This document shows, one piece after another, positions 52,872 through 61,613 of a stretch of 64,000 bases of DNA. The notes beneath the pieces are model-generated. The model saw only the letters and a list, made by a program, of their open reading frames with translations, had not been told where the DNA came from and searched no databases. Source of the DNA: Aestuariivivens marinum (lineage in GTDB: Bacteria; Bacteroidota; Bacteroidia; Flavobacteriales; Flavobacteriaceae); the NCBI RefSeq assembly GCF_022662175.1, contig NZ_JAKMCR010000002.1, forward strand, positions 248,001 to 312,000, given 5' to 3'. Position 1 is the first letter of the stretch; every line of letters starts with the position of its first letter. The position numbers and the translations under genes are program-made.

Positions 52872-52979
52872 GCATTATATACATTTGCATTTGGCTTTTA
52901 AAGAAAAGAAATAAGCTCATATATACCATTTATAAGATAATGTTTATATTAGTGAACAATCTCATATTATTTTTTTTAA

Positions 52980-53912
52980 GTGTTTAAAAAAATAACTTGT
53001 TTACTTTATACATGTATTACCCTTGCTACTTTTGGCCAAAAAGAATTGGGATATAAGGAAGAATTGCTTACCAACACCAATGCTGATAATAGATATGCCA
53101 GTTACAACAAAGAAGGGTCCAAAATAGTTTTTGAATCGAACCGTGATGGGCTTTGGCAAATCTACATCATGGATAAAAATGGTGGACACCAAAAACCATT
53201 GTTTAAAAGTAAAGCTAATGATAGGCGTCCATCATGGCATCCCTACAAAGACATAGTACTGTTTGAGTCTGATAGAAGTGGCACTTCCGAAATTTACACT
53301 TATTCCTTTGAAACCAATACAATAGATAAAGTTCCCATAAACTTAGAAGGGCATAAATCCTTTGCCCGATTTGCACCAAATGGTGTTCAAGTCGTGTTTA
53401 GCCACAAAGAAAGTGTCGATATTTTTGATATTTATATGTGCTCTAATAAGGGAAAACGCTTAAAAAAAATTATTTCAAACAAACACATTAACCTCTACCC
53501 AAACTTTACACCAAGAGGAGATAATGTTATTTATTATTCCAACAGAAATACACAGGGCGAAAGCAACATTATTTATACATACAATATAATCACTAAAGAT
53601 AGAGATAGGCTTAGTTATTTTAAAGACCATAGTGAATATCCTAATTGGTCTAATGTTAGGGGTGCAAGAGTTGCTTATTCTGCTAAGGTTGATGATATGA
53701 CGCATTCTGAAATATTCATTATGCATAACGATGCCAGACATAAAACTCAAGTCACCTATAACGACGTTAAGGATATTTTACCTGCCTGGTCACCTAACGA
53801 TATTAACCTTTTGATCACAGGTTATAGAAATGGCTATTATCAAATATGCAAGATTTTTCTAAAAGAGCCGCTAAGTGATAAAAATAAGCCTCTACACCAT
53901 CAACAAATTTAG
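52980..53912 (+). CDS. Exported TolB-like PD40 propeller protein (GTG start)
   Basis: 310 aa starting at GTG 52980; the signal peptide runs to about residue 20 (LLYTCITLATFGQ). Six-bladed PD40 pattern: YASYNKEGSKIVFESNRDGL followed by WQIYIMDKNGG, RRPSWHPYKDIVLFESDRSG, SFARFAPNGVQVVFSH, YPNFTPRGDNVIYYSNRNTQ and LPAWSPNDINLLITGYRNGY. This resembles TolB's propeller without its N-terminal domain. No tol-pal genes nearby. Convergent with the DinB gene. Confidence 0.88.
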   Translation: MFKKITCLLYTCITLATFGQKELGYKEELLTNTNADNRYASYNKEGSKIVFESNRDGLWQIYIMDKNGGHQKPLFKSKANDRRPSWHPYKDIVLFESDRSGTSEIYTYSFETNTIDKVPINLEGHKSFARFAPNGVQVVFSHKESVDIFDIYMCSNKGKRLKKIISNKHINLYPNFTPRGDNVIYYSNRNTQGESNIIYTYNIITKDRDRLSYFKDHSEYPNWSNVRGARVAYSAKVDDMTHSEIFIMHNDARHKTQVTYNDVKDILPAWSPNDINLLITGYRNGYYQICKIFLKEPLSDKNKPLHHQQI

Positions 53913-53965
53913 GTTATAATTACACTACACAACATTTAGTTGACAGAATCTTAAACAAATTTAAG

Positions 53966-54535
53966 TTATTCCCTTAGCTTACCAAAGAATACACTAACCT
54001 TAGAATTAAACGGATTTCCTGAAGCCCTTCTTAGCATAACCACTTGTCCACAATGCCACAACGCATCAGCTATAGGTCCATTTATAATATTCCAAAATGG
54101 GAATCTGTCGTTATCGAATTTCGATAAATCTTCCATTTGTCTTAAAATATCAGAAGCCTTCTTAATACTTAAAAGGGTTTGTTTCCGTCTTTCTTCAAAA
54201 GTCAATTCCTTTTTTTCACTCCTACCCTTATCTTCAGATATATTCCCTAAAATAAAATTACATAAACCAAAAATATGGTCTATAGTTTCCTCTATAGTCC
54301 TACCAGTTTCACTTGGTTTATAGCTTAAATCTTCTGGCCTTAATCCTTCGGTTGCCCAATAGTAACGAAAGCCCAAGCCGTCAACCATTCTTGAAGCTAC
54401 AGTCCCTGCGGTATAACTTTCGGCATGCTGAGGAATTTCATAATAAGGTAATTTTTCATCTTGTTGTGCCATAACAAACACCGTTAGCATTAAAGCTATT
54501 GGTAAAATGGGTTTCTTAATTTTTTTTAATTCCAT
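53966..54535 (-). CDS. Exported DinB-like four-helix protein
   Basis: 189 aa. The N-terminus KKPILPIALMLTVFVMAQ looks like a signal peptide, unusual for DinB-fold proteins, which are mostly cytoplasmic thiol transferases or metal enzymes. The DinB pattern is visible: GFRYYWATEGLRPEDLSYKP, RTIEETIDHIFGLCNFILGN and PIADALWHCGQVVMLRRASG, with His residues in the two helices suited to metal binding. It follows the M28 peptidase by 7 bp and is probably in the same transcript. Confidence 0.85.
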   Translation of the reverse strand: MELKKIKKPILPIALMLTVFVMAQQDEKLPYYEIPQHAESYTAGTVASRMVDGLGFRYYWATEGLRPEDLSYKPSETGRTIEETIDHIFGLCNFILGNISEDKGRSEKKELTFEERRKQTLLSIKKASDILRQMEDLSKFDNDRFPFWNIINGPIADALWHCGQVVMLRRASGNPFNSKVSVFFGKLRE

Positions 54536-54542
54536 ATCCTTA

Positions 54543-55946
54543 TTAATTTTTTAACCGATTAACCATTGTATTAACACCATACTTATCGAACAAATATACT
54601 AATGCAGTCATTGTTGCCGCACCCAATTCCAGTTCTCGCTTATTAACAGCATCAAAAGTATCGTTACTAGCATGGTGATGATCAAAATAACGCTGAGAGT
54701 CTGGTCTTAATCCTGCCAACACATTTGTATTGGTTTTTAAAGGGCCAACATCTGCACCGCTACCTCCTTTTTCAAAAAAGTAAATTAAATAAGGTTTAAA
54801 TAAATGCTGCCAGCTCAAAACCTGATTAAAGGCTGCATCGGTACAATCAAAACTAAACCCACGAGGCGTAAAACCACCTGCATCACTCTCAAGAGCAAAT
54901 ACATGGTTTTCACCTTTCTGTTTAGCTTCTTCGGCATATTTATTACCACCACGCAAGCCATTCTCTTCATTCATAAACAAAACAACCCGTATACTACGCT
55001 TTGGCTTAATGCCTATTTCCTTTAATAGTCGCAATACCTCCATAGACTGAACAACACCCGCACCATCATCGTGAGAACCATCTCCTAAATCCCATGAGTC
55101 TAGATGTCCTCCAACAATCATATACTCATTTGGAAATTCATTACCTGTAATCTCACCAATAACATTATAGGACAGTACATCTTTTAATTGCTTACAATTT
55201 TGCCTAAAAAAGAATTCAATTGATGGATCTAATTTTAACATAGTACTTAATAGTTCAGCATCATTGGTACTTATCGCTGCCGAAGGGATACGCTTATCAA
55301 CGGGTAAATTCTCATAGGTCATACTTCCAGTATGGGGTAAATCATCCAATCTTAAATTCATTGAGCGTACAATAACGCCAACGGCTCCATATTTGGCAGC
55401 TTGTAAAGCCCCCTCGTATCTCTGATTGACACAACCGCCATAGGCTTCAAATGTCTGGATTACATCAGGCTGCATGGGGCGGTTGTAAAATACAATCTTA
55501 CCCTCCACTTTTTCTTTACCCAAGGCTTTCAGTTCCTGAAAATCATGAACTTCAACCACAGCTGATTTTAAACCAAGTGGTGGTGTAGCAACAGAACCAC
55601 CTAAAGCACAAATATTAACCGTAGTGGTTCCTTTTGCCGACTTAATATAAGCATATTCTTTAGCTCCCCGGACCCACTTTGGCACCATTACAGGCTGTAA
55701 CCACACGTTATCCAACCCAAGTTTTTCAAGTTCTTGCTTGGTAAAAGCCACAGCTCGTTCAGCTCCCAAAGACCCAGACAAACGACTACCTATTTGATTT
55801 GAAAGGTAATTTAACCAGTCGTAGCTCTTACCATTAGTTAATGACGATTTATAAATGTTTTTAAATATTTCCTCATCCGTTTGTGAAAACAGGTTGGTTG
55901 TAAACAATACACAAAAGACTAAAATAGCGGTTCTAATACATCTCAT
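54543..55946 (-). CDS. Exported M28-family zinc aminopeptidase
   Basis: The start at the ATG at 55946 gives the signal peptide MRCIRTAILVFCVLFTTNLFSQ and avoids overlap with the PPK2 gene. A PA domain (about 130-260; GKIVFYNRPMQPDVIQTFEA, GAVGVIVRSMNLR) precedes the M28 catalytic domain. Zinc ligands and catalytic residues are visible: GGHLDSWDLGDGSHDDGAGV, NEENGLRGGNKYAEEA, ESDAGGFTPRGF and DHHHASNDTFDAV. A secreted peptide-trimming enzyme. Confidence 0.94.
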   Translation of the reverse strand: MRCIRTAILVFCVLFTTNLFSQTDEEIFKNIYKSSLTNGKSYDWLNYLSNQIGSRLSGSLGAERAVAFTKQELEKLGLDNVWLQPVMVPKWVRGAKEYAYIKSAKGTTTVNICALGGSVATPPLGLKSAVVEVHDFQELKALGKEKVEGKIVFYNRPMQPDVIQTFEAYGGCVNQRYEGALQAAKYGAVGVIVRSMNLRLDDLPHTGSMTYENLPVDKRIPSAAISTNDAELLSTMLKLDPSIEFFFRQNCKQLKDVLSYNVIGEITGNEFPNEYMIVGGHLDSWDLGDGSHDDGAGVVQSMEVLRLLKEIGIKPKRSIRVVLFMNEENGLRGGNKYAEEAKQKGENHVFALESDAGGFTPRGFSFDCTDAAFNQVLSWQHLFKPYLIYFFEKGGSGADVGPLKTNTNVLAGLRPDSQRYFDHHHASNDTFDAVNKRELELGAATMTALVYLFDKYGVNTMVNRLKN

Positions 55947-56020
55947 AAATGGGTGTGTTTTTGAAATATCAAATCTATTATTTATAAACCTATCATTTCT
56001 AAAAGAAATCACAAAACTTG

Positions 56021-56872
56021 TCATTCATTTTGTAAGTGTTCCTTGTACAAGGCAATATTTGCTTTAATATTGTCGTCTAATTCTGGTTCTTTAATATCGG
56101 TGTACTGTATTAAGGTATCAAATAAAATTTTGGCCACTAAATAACGTGCTGTTGGTTTGTCATCGGCTGGAATAGTATACCAAGGTGCATATGGTTTTGA
56201 GGTTCTATTAATAGCGTCTTCGTAACACGTTTGATAATTATCCCAAAGCTTGCGTTCCTTAAGATCTCCCGGCGAAAATTTCCAGTTCTTTTCCTGCTTG
56301 TTTAATCGGCGTAATAATCGGTTTTTCTGTTCACTTTTAGACAGGTTTAAAAAGAATTTAAAAATAAGTGTTCCATTTTCTGCAAGGTGTCTTTCAAAGT
56401 TATTGATCTGCTCAAAACGCTTATCCCAAAAGACTTCATTTATATCGTCAACCGAATTGACCGACGGGATATTTTCGTCTAAAATATACTCAGGATGCAC
56501 CCTGGTCACCAAAACATTTTCATAATGGGTTCGATTAAAAATACCAAACTTGCCTCGTTCTGGCAATGCAATATAATGGCGCCATAAATAATCATGGCTT
56601 AACTCTAATTCGGTAGGCACTTTAAAACTATGCACATTAACCCCCCTAACATTAAAATCCTTAAAAACTTCACGTACCAAACTATCCTTGCCCGCAGTAT
56701 CCATTCCTTGCAAACACACCAAAACAGCATATTTGTTATGGGCGTACATGGTATTCTGTAAATCACCAAGTTGCTTCCTAATTACCTTAAGCTGCTGTTT
56801 GGCATTATCAATAACAACTTTCGTTTTAAGATGTTTTAAAGTGATTTTTGATCTTACTTTATATTCATCCAT
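56021..56872 (-). CDS. ppk2: Polyphosphate kinase 2 family protein
   Basis: 283 aa, single PPK2 domain. Uses polyphosphate to phosphorylate ADP, GDP or AMP (class not resolved). Walker A is GMDTAGKDSLVREVF and the lid/Walker B region contains PERGKFGIFNRTHYENVLVT, RVHPE and RNKQEKNWKFSPGDLKER (here LNKQEKNWKFSPGDLKER). The ending APWYTIPADDKPTARYLVAK is typical. Single gene on the minus strand, upstream of the peptidase; the gap to the peptidase start is 74 bp. Confidence 0.94.
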   Translation of the reverse strand: MDEYKVRSKITLKHLKTKVVIDNAKQQLKVIRKQLGDLQNTMYAHNKYAVLVCLQGMDTAGKDSLVREVFKDFNVRGVNVHSFKVPTELELSHDYLWRHYIALPERGKFGIFNRTHYENVLVTRVHPEYILDENIPSVNSVDDINEVFWDKRFEQINNFERHLAENGTLIFKFFLNLSKSEQKNRLLRRLNKQEKNWKFSPGDLKERKLWDNYQTCYEDAINRTSKPYAPWYTIPADDKPTARYLVAKILFDTLIQYTDIKEPELDDNIKANIALYKEHLQNE

Positions 56873-57072
56873 TTTTCATCATTTATAAAGGTTTAAATAT
56901 ATAAAATACAAACGGTTTTATAATTTATCTAATTGATAGTCTTTAGTTAATAAATCCTATGGTTAAAAAAATAATGCTATAGTTTGTTTCAACTTTTCGA
57001 TGAACTGCACATAAAAGTGTATTGTTTTTATTACATTCGTCCTACCTATTTATGTAATGAAACCAAATCTAA

Positions 57073-57825
57073 ATGAAAACTTTTTATTTATTTCTCCTGT
57101 TGTTAGTTTGTTTTATTGGTTATGCACAACCCAACTGTGATGAAGCCAATGCGTATCTTGTTAATGCTTATTCGCATGTCAAGGATGCTTATGACTCCAA
57201 CAATATTAGTCATTTAAAATATTATGCCGATCGCTCTTTAAAATCTTTTAAACTGTCCAAAAACACTCTAGGAGATTGCGGTTGCGACAAGGCCTTAACA
57301 TTGGCCAATAAAAGCATTGACCTATTGGCAAAGGTAGACGGTGTTACTACCTATGAAGATGGGCGCTTTTTTGTAAAGCAAGCCAGAGAATTAAGCAAGG
57401 AAAGTATTATTGAAATTGACAAATGCTCGGTTGCCGAATACACCGAACCTATTGAAACCCAAGCGGAGGTCAGCATTCTTTCCGATTTAGAAAAAGAACA
57501 GCTAAAATTAAAGCAACAGCAAGAAGCCTTAAAACAAAAGGAAGAGGAGATAAAGGCCAAATTGGCAGAGCAACAGGAACAGGAACTTTCTTTAAAAAAG
57601 AAGCAGCTAATCCAATCCTATAAAAATGCCATAGCTCTAAACGTAAAAACCTATAACAGCACCTTAGATATTTGTAATTGCAAACATGAGGTCTTAACTG
57701 TCAACAGCAGCACAGAGACTTTAGAAACCGAAAGCTTAGAAGCCATAAAAAACCATTTTAACCATGCCATAAAAACTTTGGCCTCAAACTATATGGCTCA
57801 GTTGGAATTGTGTGAAACGAGATAA
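57073..57825 (+). CDS. Exported coiled-coil protein (250 aa)
   Basis: Signal peptide ending GYAQ (residue 19). Two helical, Cys-containing parts (CDEANAYLVNAYSHVKDAYD...LGDCGCDKAL and YNSTLDICNCKHEV) flank a charged coiled coil at about 140-190 rich in K, E and Q (LEKEQLKLKQQQEALKQKEE). Probably periplasmic, since no lipobox or sorting domain is seen. Function unknown. Confidence 0.83.
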   Translation: MKTFYLFLLLLVCFIGYAQPNCDEANAYLVNAYSHVKDAYDSNNISHLKYYADRSLKSFKLSKNTLGDCGCDKALTLANKSIDLLAKVDGVTTYEDGRFFVKQARELSKESIIEIDKCSVAEYTEPIETQAEVSILSDLEKEQLKLKQQQEALKQKEEEIKAKLAEQQEQELSLKKKQLIQSYKNAIALNVKTYNSTLDICNCKHEVLTVNSSTETLETESLEAIKNHFNHAIKTLASNYMAQLELCETR

Positions 57826-57892
57826 TATTTTTATTTGTGTTTTGAATTTCAAAGAATTTCTTACTTAAAGGTTTGGATATGATTTTGGCGCG

Positions 57893-57913
57893 GAATCGTC
57901 CGTAGGACTATTC
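57893..57913. repeat. Imperfect hairpin element at the end of the accessory insert
   Basis: GAATCGTCC - GTA - GGACTATTC, a 9-bp stem with one mismatch. It is followed by TTAAAAACA-CT-TGTTTTTAA (57929-57948) and ACCCAAC/GTTGGGT at the gene end (57963-57969). Such structured ends recur at accessory gene ends in Flavobacteria as far as I recall; a genome search is needed. Confidence 0.45.
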
Positions 57914-57960
57914 AGCAGAGGAATAAACTTAAAAACACTTGTTTTTAACTCAGTTCTTTG

Positions 57961-58359
57961 TTACCCAACGTTTTTATTTTTTTCTTTTAATTGTCCTATT
58001 AATAAAACGATAAAACTAGAAATCCATATTAAAAATCCAATTCCCACGGTAACCTCTCTATTATTTCCGCCTGCATTATCTGGTAGTGATAGTAGTCCAA
58101 CAATTAAAATTGCAAAAATTATAGTCAGAACAGACATTCCGATTTTCGTTTTCAGATTTAGTTTGTTAAAAATTAGATTTCCAAAATATAGAAAATTCGC
58201 AAACCAAGGAATCGCAACAAATGGTTCTAAAGCAAAAATTCCTAACCAGCCCATAATCAGTCCAAAAACGCCAATTGTCCAAGTACCGAAAAACATTGGT
58301 GTAATCAAAGCAACTCCATAAAGAAGCATTGAGGTCTGTTTATAAGTCAGCTTTTCCAA
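57961..58359 (-). CDS. Unrecognised membrane protein (132 aa) of the accessory insert
   Basis: Four predicted helices (about 12-28, 30-52, 72-92 and 105-123), an N-terminal MEKLTYKQTSMLLYGVAL and a Lys/Asn-rich tail (GQLKEKNKNVG). No family recognised. It overlaps the preceding membrane-protein gene by 20 bp, so the two form a pair. The gene ends inside a structured repeat-rich stretch. Neighbours on both sides are ordinary core genes, which suggests insertion. Confidence 0.7.
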   Translation of the reverse strand: MEKLTYKQTSMLLYGVALITPMFFGTWTIGVFGLIMGWLGIFALEPFVAIPWFANFLYFGNLIFNKLNLKTKIGMSVLTIIFAILIVGLLSLPDNAGGNNREVTVGIGFLIWISSFIVLLIGQLKEKNKNVG

Positions 58360-58585
58360 TGTCCGTTTTTCCTTTTTTGATAAAAATCAGACACGAAATT
58401 ATTGTCAAAATCAAAATCCCAATTGTTCCATATATTATTAAATTTAGCCACATTTCAACATTGTGAATTCCTGATGCAAATTTGTTCAATAATAGTTCAG
58501 AAGAAAGAAATAAAACAATTGTTAAAATGACAAAAATGAATATATGAATTCCTATGATTTTTCCTTTTCTCAATGTTTTTATCAA
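58340..58585 (-). CDS. Unrecognised small membrane protein (81 aa) of the accessory insert
   Basis: Two hydrophobic helices (about 11-33 and 45-69) and basic ends (MIKTLRKGKIIG; IKKGKTDIGKADL). No family recognised. Overlaps the 132-aa gene by 20 bp. It lies only 29 bp downstream of the sigma-54 activator stop, on the same strand, so it could be read through from there. Confidence 0.65.
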   Translation of the reverse strand: MIKTLRKGKIIGIHIFIFVILTIVLFLSSELLLNKFASGIHNVEMWLNLIIYGTIGILILTIISCLIFIKKGKTDIGKADL

Positions 58586-58614
58586 ATGTTGAGTAACTAT
58601 GGTATAAGCTCACA

Positions 58615-59778
58615 TTACTTGCTCGCAAAAAGCTGCACATCGGTTTCACTTACTTCTTTACCGCCAAGGATAATAAGGCGTTCCACCACATTTCTGAGTT
58701 CTCTGATGTTGCCCGTCCAGTCGTATTCCTGAAGTTGTTTAATCGCCTTATCCGAAAAGCTTTTTACGGCTGTTCCCTGTTCATTAGCTATTTTTTCTGC
58801 AAAATGATTGATCAATAATGGAATGTCATCCCTACGGTCATTAAGTGCTGGAACTTCCACTAAAATCACGGCCAATCTATGATATAAATCCTCCCTAAAC
58901 TTGCCATCTTCTATCTCTTTCTTTAAATCCTTGTTGGTAGCAGCAATTACCCTTACATCTACTTTAATATCCTTATCACTCCCTACCCGTTGTATTTTAT
59001 TTTCCTGCAAGGCACGAAGCACCTTAGCTTGTGCCGATAGGCTCATATCCCCTATTTCATCAAGAAAAACAGTACCACCATTAGCCGCTTCAAACTTGCC
59101 TGCCCTATCCTTGTTGGCACTGGTAAACGCTCCTTTTACATGACCAAACAATTCGCTTTCTATAAGTTCACTAGGGATAGCCGCACAGTTCACCTCTATT
59201 AAAGCACCCCTAGAGCGTTCACTTTTTTCATGTAACCAATGCGCGACCAATTCCTTTCCAGTCCCATTAGGACCAGTAATAAGTACACGAGCATCGGTTG
59301 GGGCAACTTTATCAATCATGTCCTTGATTTTGGAAATGGCAATGCTTTCACCTATCATCTCGTATTTCTGACTGACTTTTTTCTTTAGAATTTTATTTTC
59401 GACAACCAGCTCCTTTTTATCCAAAGCATTTCTAACCGTATTTAATAAACGGTTTAAATCCGGTGGTTTTGATATATAGTCAAACGCTCCTAACCGCATA
59501 GTGTTAACTGCGGTGTCCAAATCACCATGACCAGAAATCATCACAATTGGAATTTCAGGTTTAATTTTTTTGGTCGCTTCCAATACCTCAACACCATCCA
59601 TTTTAGGCATTTTAATATCGCAAAGCACTAAATCGTAATCCTCATTTTTAATTTTTTCAATTCCCGATAAACCATCTTCGGCTTCCTCAACTTGATACGT
59701 ACTATTTTCTTCGGAAAGTATTTTAACCAACACACGCCTAATGGCGGCTTCATCTTCAATGACTAATATTTTTGACAT
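58615..59778 (-). CDS. NtrC-type response regulator, sigma-54 activator without DNA-binding domain
   Basis: 387 aa. The receiver domain (1-115) has phospho-acceptor Asp54 (VLCDIKMPK). The AAA+ domain (about 140-365) has Walker A TGPNGTGKELVAHWL, the sigma-54 contact loop GAFTSA in place of GAFTGA, Walker B GTVFLDEIGDMSLSAQAKVL and arginine finger region FREDLYHRLAV. The protein stops after RNVVERLIILGGKEVSETDVQLFASK, with no room for a Fis-type helix-turn-helix. It may act from solution or through a partner. No histidine kinase gene is adjacent. Confidence 0.93.
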   Translation of the reverse strand: MSKILVIEDEAAIRRVLVKILSEENSTYQVEEAEDGLSGIEKIKNEDYDLVLCDIKMPKMDGVEVLEATKKIKPEIPIVMISGHGDLDTAVNTMRLGAFDYISKPPDLNRLLNTVRNALDKKELVVENKILKKKVSQKYEMIGESIAISKIKDMIDKVAPTDARVLITGPNGTGKELVAHWLHEKSERSRGALIEVNCAAIPSELIESELFGHVKGAFTSANKDRAGKFEAANGGTVFLDEIGDMSLSAQAKVLRALQENKIQRVGSDKDIKVDVRVIAATNKDLKKEIEDGKFREDLYHRLAVILVEVPALNDRRDDIPLLINHFAEKIANEQGTAVKSFSDKAIKQLQEYDWTGNIRELRNVVERLIILGGKEVSETDVQLFASK

Positions 59779-59780
59779 AT

Positions 59781-60677
59781 TTAAATTTTAAATTTAATTC
59801 CTGTTCTTAAGTAAAACGTATTGATGTCGTCCAATTTATAAATTTCATCCCTCTTTTCGTTACGTAATACATTATTTAATCTAAACGTGTAACCTGTATA
59901 CAAATACCCTACCAAATGCTTTGTGAACAAATATTCATACCCCAAACCACCAATGGCAACAGATAACGAAATGTTATCAACCTGTTGTCCATTAACCAAT
60001 GAAGGTTCTTGTAAATGTGCTAAATACCCATCCAGTCCCACAAATGCCTGAACATTGTTTTTAGCGTTTAAGGCATATTTTAAGTTTGATTTAGGAACGC
60101 CCAAACTAAAACTCCATTTGTCGTTAATTTCCCTAAAGTAGCTTACAAAAGGTAAGGGAAAAGGTAATCCCGTAGTCGCATTATAAGTCAAGCCTAAAAT
60201 TAATCGATAAGGGCGTTTTAGGTTTTCATCTTTAGTTCTATCGTTTATTAAATAAACCCCACCATTCATAAAATAATCGTCAGACACCAATGATTTTGTC
60301 AATGTTGAAGCAACCCTGGGATTAAACTTTACTCCAACCCGCCAATTATCATTCCACTTAAACGTATAACCAAAATTTAAGTCTATAACATGAATCTTGC
60401 TTAACCCAGATACATCAAAAGGGTAGTGATCCTCCAAATTAAGTAGAATTTGATTATACTCAGCACCAACAACTATATAGGTATCATTTTTCAACTCTAT
60501 TGGGTAATTAATCAATCCTCGAAGCCTTGTATAATGGTCATCTGATTTATTTTTAGGCATAAACGAATATTCCAATCGAGCTAAATCTGTAAGTTGGGCA
60601 TTAGATAGTTTAGAAACAAATACAAAAACAAGAAAGCAAAGCACTTTTGAAATGTTTTGAAACGAAGTTGTATGCAT
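59781..60677 (-). CDS. DUF6268-like outer-membrane beta-barrel protein
   Basis: 298 aa with signal peptide (…SKLSNAQ). Alternating strands such as ARLEYSFMPKNKSDDHYTRL, DLNFGYTFKWNDNWRVGVKF, PFVSYFREINDKWSFSLGVP and a final aromatic strand FYLRTGIKFKI match the DUF6268 barrel type. Its stop is 2 bp from the start of the sigma-54 activator gene, on the same strand, so the two are cotranscribed. The family is uncharacterised; the link with the activator may mean shared regulation. Confidence 0.82.
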   Translation of the reverse strand: MHTTSFQNISKVLCFLVFVFVSKLSNAQLTDLARLEYSFMPKNKSDDHYTRLRGLINYPIELKNDTYIVVGAEYNQILLNLEDHYPFDVSGLSKIHVIDLNFGYTFKWNDNWRVGVKFNPRVASTLTKSLVSDDYFMNGGVYLINDRTKDENLKRPYRLILGLTYNATTGLPFPLPFVSYFREINDKWSFSLGVPKSNLKYALNAKNNVQAFVGLDGYLAHLQEPSLVNGQQVDNISLSVAIGGLGYEYLFTKHLVGYLYTGYTFRLNNVLRNEKRDEIYKLDDINTFYLRTGIKFKI

Positions 60678-60706
60678 TGCCCCTTTATTCTTAATAATTC
60701 AATGTT

Positions 60707-61612
60707 TTATTTTGGACCTTTAATAATATGAACATCTCTTTGTGGAAACGGAATGGTTACGTTATGCTCCCTAAACAAGCGATCTATTTCAAAACGTATA
60801 TCACTCTTTGGAAATTGTGCCTTAAAGCTATCATTTATAGTAAATATAATTTTAAAATCCAATGAACTATCTCCAAAACTGGTAAAAACTACGGTAGGTT
60901 CTGGTTCAGTTAGCACATCAGGATGGGTACTTGCTGCCTGAATCAATAATTTTTTAACCAACTGTACATCACTGCCATAAGCTACCCCTACTGATACCGA
61001 TTCCCGAGTAGTTGTTCCATTTTGTGTCCAATTATACAAACTATTGGTTAAGTACAAATGGTTTGGTATGATGAGTACCTTATTGTCTATAGTAACGGCA
61101 CGGGTTGTGCGTAATTTAATTTCTTCCACGCGCCCCACCTTATCTTCAATTTCAATAATATCACCCACATGAACCGATTGGTCTATAAGTATAAAAATCC
61201 CAGATATAATATCCTGAAATAGTGTTTGCAAAGCTAAACCAACACCGATTAAAAGAGCTGCAGAAGCTGCAAAGATAGCCGTTACATCCACACCGACCGA
61301 ATGCAGGGTAATTAATAAAATGATAAGGTAGATTAGCCATCTGAAATACCCATAAACTACATTAAACTTAATTTTATCGTCTTTAGGAAGCTTTCTCGTC
61401 AGGATTTTAAAAACCACCCTTAAAATTATCGAGGCAATAAAAATTACCGTAGTAACAATCAACAGGTTAAGTATAGATATTTTAATCTCATCAGTAAAAC
61501 TAATATGAAGATCAAGAAAACTCTTTATACTTTCCCAAGCAGAGCTTTCGGCTATAACTCCTCCTACTTCTTCAACCTTTTGCTCTATTTTATCTGTTAC
61601 TTTATCTTGCAT
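60707..61612 (-). CDS. MscS-family mechanosensitive channel
   Basis: 301 aa. Three N-terminal membrane helices (about 45-65, 85-105 and 110-132); the pore helix region AAAGIAG-like is AIFAASAALLIGVGLALQTL. The soluble beta domain begins ILIDQSVHVGDIIEIEDKVG followed by RVEEIKLRTTRAVTIDNKVL, and the cytoplasmic part ends REHNVTIPFPQRDVHI. Size and order match small MscS channels that release osmolytes on hypo-osmotic shock. Its start is 1 bp after the stop of the ABC permease, in the same run. Confidence 0.94.
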   Translation of the reverse strand: MQDKVTDKIEQKVEEVGGVIAESSAWESIKSFLDLHISFTDEIKISILNLLIVTTVIFIASIILRVVFKILTRKLPKDDKIKFNVVYGYFRWLIYLIILLITLHSVGVDVTAIFAASAALLIGVGLALQTLFQDIISGIFILIDQSVHVGDIIEIEDKVGRVEEIKLRTTRAVTIDNKVLIIPNHLYLTNSLYNWTQNGTTTRESVSVGVAYGSDVQLVKKLLIQAASTHPDVLTEPEPTVVFTSFGDSSLDFKIIFTINDSFKAQFPKSDIRFEIDRLFREHNVTIPFPQRDVHIIKGPK

Positions 61613-61613
61613 T

